Under the pieces are notes generated by a model. It saw only the letters and a program-made list of their open reading frames with translations, searched no databases and was not told the origin of the DNA. This document shows positions 56,793 through 64,000 of a stretch of 64,000 nt of DNA, one piece after another (the stretch's first letter is position 1; the number at the start of each line of letters is the position of its first letter). The DNA lies in assembly GCF_023159225.1 (NCBI RefSeq), contig NC_063168.1, positions 54,911,398-54,975,397 of the forward strand, written 5' to 3'. Source of the stretch: Perognathus longimembris pacificus. Taxonomy: Eukaryota > Chordata > Mammalia > Rodentia > Heteromyidae. The position numbers were made by a program, and so were the translations under genes.

Positions 56793-59469
56793 ACAAAAGG
56801 GTTTCTATAAACATTAAATACTGAGAAAGAGGATCAGCTCAAGTGCTTTATAAGTAGATTGCCAAAGGGTAAAACATATATAATTAAAAATAAATCATTG
56901 TTAAAGGTAGGGTTGTAATTAGAAAAAATAAATACATATGTATATATTTTATTACCAAATATTAACTATATATGGTATTTTCATACTTTAATCATTTGAC
57001 TCTGTTACTTTTTTCCCTTATACCCTCTTAACACTCTTAAATTTTTTTTCCAATGGGTTTCATTAAGTTATTTTTATATGTGTATATGATGTACATTGAT
57101 CATAGAATTATCAAATTCTTGAAGAGGCAACCTTGCTATGGCCTGAGCAAGTTTCCATTTATTCATGGATTTTTAAGCAAAACTGAAGTCTATATGGGTT
57201 TCAGCTCATATAATTAACGTATATAATTACTTTAAACAAGACATATAAAAATATATGTGGCTAAGTCTTTTTTGTGTGCCAATGATCTAGATAAAAAAGG
57301 AGGAAATTCTTAGTCAAGAGAGATTTTTGTAAAATTTGGAAACTTAAGGTTCATTATCTTCTAAGGCTTACCACTATGATGAGATCTACGAAAACATAAG
57401 AATGTGTGACTGTGGAGCAAAGAAGCTATCCTTGAGAAAAGCTCAAAGAGTAGAACTAAGCTCACCAAGCTAACTTTAATATATATATATATATATATAT
57501 ATATCACATATATCAACATACATACATATGTGTATTTATAGGTCTATCTATATCTATCTCTATATAAACACATGCATGTATAGTAATCATATGTAGTTGA
57601 GATTGATGCTCTTGAATCTCCAGCCTAAATGCTAACAGGGTGCTCTTTCTACCATATTGTTCAAAATTTTCACAAAGCCTGTTCTGACCTAAGAGGAGGG
57701 GACTTAAACACTTAAATTTTCTCTCTTTGTCCCCCAGTGCCTCCCCATCTCTTTTAGTAAGAAGAGCAAACCCCTTTTCACTCCCATGACACAGGAGCTA
57801 TTATAATCATCAAGGAAACATCAGCAGCAATGCCAGAGTAAATGTGTAATGCTATGGATACTGGAAAGTATTCCTTGAGGCTAAAAGCCAGCACATTTTT
57901 CATTACTTAAGGGTTCAGAAGGCAGGTAAGAACAAGACTCACTAAAGAATGGCTATGCATTTGTTTATGTCCAGAGCTTTTGGAAGCTTGGCGTCAATGA
58001 CTAGGCAGTGTGCTAAGAAGTTTCTGCATGAAATTATAATCATATCATATTTTATGGTGTTTCCATGGAGGAGAAATCCCTGCCAAAAAAAAATCAGTTA
58101 ATTTGGTCGGTTTAGATCTCTGCTACACAAGTGAATTGCAGAAATATAGAACTTCATAAGCAATCCCTCTAAGCATATTTAACAAGAGAAAAATTACAGT
58201 AAGACTACCTAAGTCACCAAATACTTTCTGACTGTAATAAAAAATAACAATATTCACTAAATGGGGGAGAAGACTGAATGCTTTAACAACTGGATATTTA
58301 CAGTAAAGCTACAGTTTGTAAATGTAGCTACTTTTCACAGATTGTAGTAAGAAATGGATATATAAAATTTTTAAGTAGACTCAACTCACAATAAATTTAT
58401 ATATAGTCTGTTTCTCTATATGATATAGATGTTCATGTTTAATTTAATGATCAAAGTACAACAAAAGAAGTACGTATAATCAGTAACTTTGTTCTTGAAA
58501 AAAAATTATATGGTTAGGGGATTAGGGTTCAGGATGAGTAAATACATATAGTTATAAAGTTGGAAAAACTCGTTATGAAATGATATAAATGTTGTGGTCA
58601 TTCAGTAGAAACTTTAGTGGAGGAAGATACTGACAAGAAAACTTTGGAATAAAAATTTGCAGTCACAAATGAAAATAAAACTATGCAGTATTTCAAGGTT
58701 ATCAAAGAAAGCTTTATTAAAATTGACGAATAAAAATTTATGACCTGAAGCATTTTAATGTGATCACTTGGTGATGAGAATAAAAGGTGTTTTCAAATAT
58801 TTTATTGTATTTTGCAGTTAGAAAGCTGAAGAAATTTAAACTGGTGAGAAATGGATTGTAAAGAATTCAATAGAATACGTAACAGCTGCTGACATGTTTA
58901 AGCCATTAAAGACACACGGTGTGTAACAGAAGTTCAATCTGAGTGCAATTGACAGATGAATCCCTTTCAGAAATAGCTTTTTGAGATATGAAAAATGATC
59001 AGGAGAAATTTCTCAGAATGCAAACAACTGTAATAAATCATCTACATATAGAGAAACAATATATCAAGTGCTGCCAGATTAAATACTATGTAAAGAATTG
59101 AATTAAGCTCAGCAACAAGAAGCTCAACTTAAATTTACAGCTGAGGGTGAGAGCAAAGGCAGGATGTCAAATGCCTGCTTACTTTTGCTGAGACATGAGA
59201 GATACGCACGTGGGTTGGTAGCCATGATGGAAAACTCAGTTCTCATTTCAACTCTCAACACTTACTAGTTGTATAAGCATGAAAAGAAATTCAGAGGAGG
59301 TCTGAATATTGTATGGATGCTACATAATATTTTGTGCTATGACAAACTTTGATAAAAATTTAAATTTAATTTTGATAAAATTGTAGGAACCATTCTAATT
59401 GTATTGCACTTAGCAATGCAGATAATAGTATGGATGATGCTTTTCTATTTTTGATTTATCTCTTTTTTG
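56793..59469. other. Long interval without gene or named repeat; TA tract inside
   Basis: About 2.7 kb, very AT-rich, with a pure (TA)13 at 57479-57504 and related TATA/TCTA sequence to 57570. No open frame reaches 60 codons. Confidence 0.55.
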
Positions 59470-59552
59470 TGTGTGGTGTGTGGTTCTAAGAATTAAATAC
59501 AAAGAATTGCACATTCGAGGCTAGAGCCCTACCATGGAATAATATTTCCAGT
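59470..59552 (-). mobile_element. Degraded ID-like SINE
   Basis: GTTCTAAGAATTAAATACAA, TTGCACATTCGAGGCTAGAG and CCCTACCATGGAATAATA read as a reversed ID element with decayed boxes. Confidence 0.5.
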
Positions 59553-60119
59553 AGAATAAAACCTTTTTTATGTGCATACAAGCAATATAAAATTTATTAT
59601 ATGGAATAGAGATTCATAGATTCAACTTCACAGATATTCATTGCTCTGATATATGTAAATATTGTAATATAAAATTCCTTGATTCTAAAAATGTCTCTAA
59701 AAATACCTCTGCACATATTGTCTGTATATTTATTTTATAGATAACTGTTGAGACAATGGTAGTAATATAATACATTCCACCCTAGATAAAATTGAATAAT
59801 ATTTCATGAAGAGTAGATATTTAAAAATATAATTAGTAACTCCTAGCAAATTATTTTCTAAACAACTGTAGCATTTCCATGATAATGTAAAGTTACATAG
59901 AATGGAAAATCATCCTTTGTGTTACTTAAGACAATCAACTTCCTATGTATTATCACCTTTTACCTCTGGAAGAGTATTTAAAATGTGAAAAGAAAATTCC
60001 TAAATTCATTTAAACTATAACTCTGCCTATCATTAATTAAATATATCATATATACATTCATATACTTGGTTCTCACTTAGTTTCAACATTAAGAATTTAA
60101 ACATAATTCATAAATTCTC
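59553..60119. other. No gene recognised
   Basis: AT-rich, unique-looking. Confidence 0.55.
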
Positions 60120-60800
60120 CATTTCTGCTTCTAAATAAAATCTATCCATATGAAGTTTGTCCAGACAGTAAGAGATGGGAATGTGGTTTCAATGTTGTAC
60201 ATGAAATGTACATGAAGGTATCCAGTTTTCCTACACCATTTGTTGAAAAAACTGTCTTTTCTCCTGTGTAGGTTTTTGACACCATGGTCAAAAATAAAAT
60301 GTCTGTAGATGGTTGGGCTTAAACCTCCTGTTCTATTCATTGGACTTCATATCTTCATTTTTCAATTTGTGCCAGTAACATGGTATTTGTTATTGTTATT
60401 GTTTCTATGCTCTTCTCTATGATTTGAAGTCAGGAATTGTTATGCCTCTAGCCTTTCTCTGATTATTTGGGACTTTTTTGTGATTCAAATTCAACTTTAG
60501 GATTTATTTTTTATTACTGTATTTTCTGGTTAGTTTGGTTTGATTTGAAGTCTCCTTTACCAAATATGAACATAACTACTCTTGTTTGTTTTCAGGAACC
60601 ATATACTTGCATGAAATATCTTTTTCACTCTTTCTCTTTCTCTTTAGGCCCATGTTTGCCTTTTCTAGTGATGTTCTTCTTTTAGACAGTAAAAATTTGG
60701 GTCATTTTTGTTTTAAATCAGTTCATCTGTCTGTGTCCTTTGATTGGAGAATTGACAGCATTAGCATTTATAGTTATCACTGAAGGATTTTGTAGCAATT
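60120..60800 (-). pseudogene. Old L1 ORF2 remnant lacking the RT centre
   Basis: 60120-60480 is the reversed post-RT region (CACCATTTGTTGAAAAAACT, TTTTTGACACCATGGTCAAA, TTGAAGTCAGGAATTGTTAT on the plus strand). 60490-60800 is the reversed start of ORF2, the endonuclease domain (TTTGATTTGAAGTCTCCTTT, CTGTGTCCTTTGATTGGAGA). Order and strand fit one element from which the reverse transcriptase has been lost, although two insertions cannot be excluded. Many stops. Confidence 0.72.
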
Positions 60801-60987
60801 TCTGCTGCTTTGTCATTTTGTACTGTTTGTTCTTCCGTACTCATTTCTCTACTCAACTGATTACATGCATTTTTCCTCATATTTTCATGGATGCATTCAT
60901 CTTCTTTTGTGTATAGACTATCTCTATGGCTATATTTATTATGGTCTATTATTGCACTTTCTACTTGATTTACGTGTATGTGTGTGT

Positions 60988-61439
60988 TCCAGACCTTGAA
61001 CTTGACTTGAATTCAGAGCCTGAGTGTCGTTGAGCTTCTTTTTTTTTTTTTTTTCAAATTTTTATTATCAAACTGATGTACAGAGAGGTTACAGTTTCAT
61101 ACGTTAGGCATTGGATACATTTCTTGTACTGTTTGTAACCTTGTCCCTCATACCCCCCTCCCCCCTCCCCCTTACCCTTTCCCCCCCTGAGGTGTTCAGT
61201 TCACTTACACCAAACAGTTTTGCAAGTATTGCTTTTGTAGTTGTTTGTCTTTTTGAGCTTCTTTTTGCTTAAGGCTAGTGCTCCACCACTTGAGCCACAA
61301 CTCCACTTCCTGTTTTCTGGTGGTTAATTGGAGATAAGCGTTCACGGACTTTCATGCCCCAGCTAGCTTTGAACCATGATCCTCAGATCTCAGCCTCCTG
61401 AGTAGCTAGGACTACAGGCATGGGCCAACAGCACCTGCC
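60988..61439 (-). mobile_element. B1-Geo SINE interrupted by an L1 tail
   Basis: The Geo 3' part lies at 60988-61043 (ACTTGAATTCAGAGCCTGAG), the rest of Geo and the B1 head at 61253-61439 (linker TTTTCTGGTGGTTAATTGGA). The gap is the L1 insert at 61044-61252. Its 5' flank is shared with the SINE at 55888. Confidence 0.92.
61044..61252 (-). mobile_element. Short L1 insert: 3' UTR only, 14-bp target duplication, nested
   Basis: A minus-strand L1 3' UTR of about 210 bases with a T tail, bracketed by ttgagcttcttttt at 61030-61043 and 61253-61266, both of which belong to the Geo half of the host SINE. It is nearly identical to the copy at 31825-32072, hence young. Confidence 0.95.
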
Positions 61440-61520
61440 ATATGTGAGCTGAACTTTTCTTCAATAAATAATACCACTTACTGAATTACTGGTTTTAATA
61501 ATTTGCTTTGCATTAAATCT
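61440..61520. repeat. Sequence shared with 56126-56205
   Basis: Adjoins the B1 end of the interrupted SINE and matches the counterpart with scattered substitutions and one or two small indels. Confidence 0.85.
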
Positions 61521-61693
61521 CAAAGTCAGATAGTATGATCCTTTAAACTCATATTTCTTCTCAATTTTTATTGAAGGTCTAATCCCCTTTGCACTTACAT
61601 ATAAATTTCAGAGTCAGCTAAGATGAGCCATTCCAAAAAGAAAATTCCTTTAATCTTAACCAACAATATACACAGTGGTAAAATCACAGATTC

Positions 61694-61910
61694 AGAGAGA
61701 CACAGGGTATAAAGACAAATGACTACAAAAGCAATACTTGCAAAACTGTTTGTTGTAAATCAACTGAACAACTCATGGGGAGAAAGGGAAAGGGGAAGGG
61801 GGGAGGGAGGAATGAGGGAGGAGGTAACAAACAGTACCGGAAATGAATCCAATCCCTAACATATGAAACTGTAACCTCTCTGTACATCAGTTTGACAATA
61901 AAAATTTTTT
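61694..61910 (+). mobile_element. Short L1 insert: 3' UTR only, 15-bp target duplication
   Basis: Plus-strand 3' UTR starting AGAGAGACACAGGGTATAAA, with the G-rich polypurine stretch at 61778-61823, CTGTAACCTCTCTGTACATC and GACAATAAAAATTTTTT. The perfect duplication taaaatcacagattc is at 61679-61693 and 61911-61925. It is close in sequence to 61044-61252 but inverted relative to it, 0.4 kb away. Confidence 0.96.
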
Positions 61911-61925
61911 TAAAATCACAGATTC

Positions 61926-63320
61926 GGTTTCTATTTTAGAAAAAAAGCTAATAATTAATGTTATTGTCTACGAATACATATTTGAGATCTACAGACACCT
62001 ATTTATAGAGCAGTAGCCAAAAATGGCTAAGATTATTGTATGGGTAAATACATATATGTAACCTACCTACTACATATCTCTTATTTACTTGTCTTATTTT
62101 ATATTTTTATATATTTGTCTTATATATTTATATTATCTCTTATTTAATTGACTTGTTTTCTAAAGACATAAACACTTGGGGCCATATGCAGCCCTAGATG
62201 CCATAGTAAAATAATCTTAATTACAACTTAGATATATACAATTGAGCTATAAAAATTTATATCTTATAGACACTCATTAACAACAAAATTTGTCTTTTGT
62301 AGCCTTCAAGATCAATAAGACCTACTGTTTGAAATACTGATACCCACTACTTATAGAAGAGATGATTATTTAGGTTCCATCTTCCTCCATACTGCACAAG
62401 TTTCCAGGTTCCTTGTTTTCTAGGCTTCTTTATAATGCTGCAATACTAGATAATCAAGCCCATGAGTATTTATTCCAATTGAGTAATTATTCCAATTGGT
62501 GAATTTATAGAAAATATTTTCTCCATAAAGACATTTCTGTCTTCATATTCCTTGGAATATATCTCTCATGGGTTATGAAACTGATACACCATCAAGTTTA
62601 AATGGTTGCATGTAATATAGAAATTGGTGTCATTGTTTAAACTTGTGGGTTGCTGAAACAGCTTCTGAAATTGCCATATTCCACCAGAAGTGTTACTTGA
62701 AATAATCAAGTCTCTCATCTTCTAAGTCAGTTTTGGTTGAGCATCCTATCATTTGCAGTCAAAGGCCTCCTAACAGATTAATCTCTATAAAGGTGCAGCC
62801 AAGAGAAACATAATTTCATTATTTTCCCTTCATTTCCCTTCTGGAGAATGTCTGATTCCTTAATAGATGAAGACTGCCACTCATTGTCTTTATAAAAGGC
62901 CATGATTTAAAACAATACTGCCCCCAAACCTTTGTCTTCCTTTATCAGAAAATTATTTGATTTAATTCATCTGAAATTTCACAGCTGGGATTTAAAATTA
63001 GAGTGTGATATGATGCAAAAAGTAATAATAAAGGCTGAGCTTAAAGCCTTCAATGCTCAATCCTATCACGGGCTTTACTGGTTATATATTTCATTGTTTA
63101 ACCAAATAAAAATGACTTCTCTTATGGAAATACTGTGAGTTCTGTGACAAATTAACATATCATTGTAATAATACATCCTGATACACAAGCTCAGGAAACC
63201 CTAAAAGAGCAGGTTTTCTGATAAGATGAGTATAAAAAGTGTAGATCTCATTTTGCCTAACATAGACTATGTGCGGAATATTGCTTGGAATTCTCAAGAA
63301 CCTTAAGTTTCTACATCACA
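61926..63320. other. No gene recognised
   Basis: TA-rich to about 62150, then unique-looking. A 68-codon open frame (62932-63138) has no motif. Confidence 0.5.
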
Positions 63321-63760
63321 AAATCTTCATCCTCTCTGATTTTTCTTTATCCTTGTTGTGGAAGGTGGTTATTTGCCCCTCAACTATGAAGGAGAGCCTA
63401 GCTGGGCACACTATTCTTGGTTGGTAGTTGTTTGTTTTTAAGACATAGCATACCTCATTCCAGACTCTCCTTGCTTTCATGCTGTTGGTTGAGAAATCTG
63501 TAGTTATTCTGATTGTTTTCCCTTCATAGCTAATTGATCTTTTGTCTCTGAAAGCTTTAAGGATCCTTTCCCTGGTCTCTATTGATCCTATGTGGATTAC
63601 AATGTGGTGATGGGATTCCTTCTGGATGCTGTTCTCTGGGAGGAAGGATATGTTTTGTGGGGTACTCATGCTTTCCCTTGGTGTTTCAGACCTTCTAGTA
63701 TGTGACAGCTTGTGTCTGCCTCTGTCTGTGTCTCGCTCGGATGTGATTCCTGTACCTGGT
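63321..63760 (-). pseudogene. L1 ORF1 C-terminal fragment
   Basis: The 117-codon frame 63316-63669 (extended upstream without a stop to about 63753) encodes the RRM end and C-terminal domain of L1 ORF1p, the trimeric RNA-binding chaperone. Visible are HHHIVIHIGS near residues 20-29, RERILKAFRDKRSISYEGK near 33-51, IRITTDFS near 53-60, KARRVWNEV near 65-73 and a PRIVCPARLSFIVEG block near 84-98. The frame ends in a short lysine/glutamate-rich tail sooner than intact ORF1p usually does, and the coiled coil is not recognisable, so this is a fragment. Confidence 0.85.
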
Positions 63761-64000
63761 CTTTAAGTTTGCACTGATGGTGAGTGGAAAGACTGTGGAC
63801 ATGCTGTTGCTGTCAATGCTGCCACCACAACCTCTGCCATGGCTCCCAGGATGCTACCACTCTCACCACCAGTGCTTACTTCAGTCTTCTTAGGCAGGTA
63901 GTTTATACTTTCTTTCCATGGTATAAATCTCTGTATAATTATAGCTTACTTTGCATGAATCTCCAGATTCATCCAGATTCCCATCACTTGATGGGACCCT
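63761..64000. other. Sequence next to ORF1 fragment, unassigned
   Basis: More GC-balanced than its surroundings (a CCACCACAACCTCTGCCATG-type stretch at 63821-63860). It may be upstream L1 ORF1 or 5' UTR on the minus strand, but I see no coiled-coil or promoter signature. Cut by the window end. Confidence 0.35.

Noticed and set aside
1..64000. CRISPR array, operon, phage or plasmid system
   Set aside because: Repeats are SINE, L1 and microsatellite; there are no direct repeats with unique spacers and no bacterial gene organisation.

Overview
This window is AT-rich mammalian nuclear DNA and reads as a gene desert. I find no multi-exon gene, no plausible single-exon cellular gene, no tRNA, rRNA or snRNA gene, no CpG island and no recognisable viral gene. 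Everything that can be named is a retroelement or a simple repeat. The host is very probably a geomyoid rodent (kangaroo rat, pocket mouse or pocket gopher). The commonest insert is a dimeric SINE with an ID-like (tRNA-Ala-type) left half and a 'Geo' right half, the IDL-Geo architecture described from Geomyoidea. A second SINE here has a 7SL-derived B1-like left half joined to the same Geo right half. The species cannot be fixed from the sequence alone.

Layout. 1-12.2 kb: scattered SINEs, including an old B1-type cluster at 8.6-9.2 kb that ends in a (CG)n(CA)n tract, and a long GA tract at 10.6 kb. 12.2-24.9 kb: a minus-strand L1 3' region at 13.4-14.2 kb, several short L1 3'-UTR inserts, four IDL-Geo copies (three with clean target-site duplications, one with a single mismatch) and a possible MaLR-like LTR. 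24.9-34.8 kb: mostly unique-looking DNA with an MLT1-like LTR, two old L1 3' ends and a nested pair of oppositely oriented L1 tails. 34.8-41.3 kb: dense SINEs, another minus-strand L1 3' region, a tandem IDL-Geo pair and very old L1 ORF2 pieces. 41.3-51.2 kb: two L1 insertions, each broken by a 5' inversion of the twin-priming type. 51.2-56.8 kb: CT tract, G-rich degenerate repeat block and SINEs. 56.8-64 kb: old L1 pieces, a SINE interrupted by an L1 tail, a short L1 tail with a 15-bp duplication, and an L1 ORF1 C-terminal fragment at the end.

The parts relate as retrotransposition history. L1 supplies ORF2 (endonuclease and reverse transcriptase) and both SINE families look like its passengers: they end in A-rich tails and several have 9-17 bp target duplications. 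Older copies are interrupted by younger ones (L1 tail in a SINE, L1 tail in an L1 tail, SINE in the tail of a SINE), giving relative ages. No coding system new to science is evident. The best leads are the apparent origin of the Geo module from an ID monomer by an internal insertion, the two SINEs that share about 80 bp of sequence beyond their 5' ends, the cluster of L1 copies consisting only of the 3' UTR, and the two well-resolved L1 inversions.
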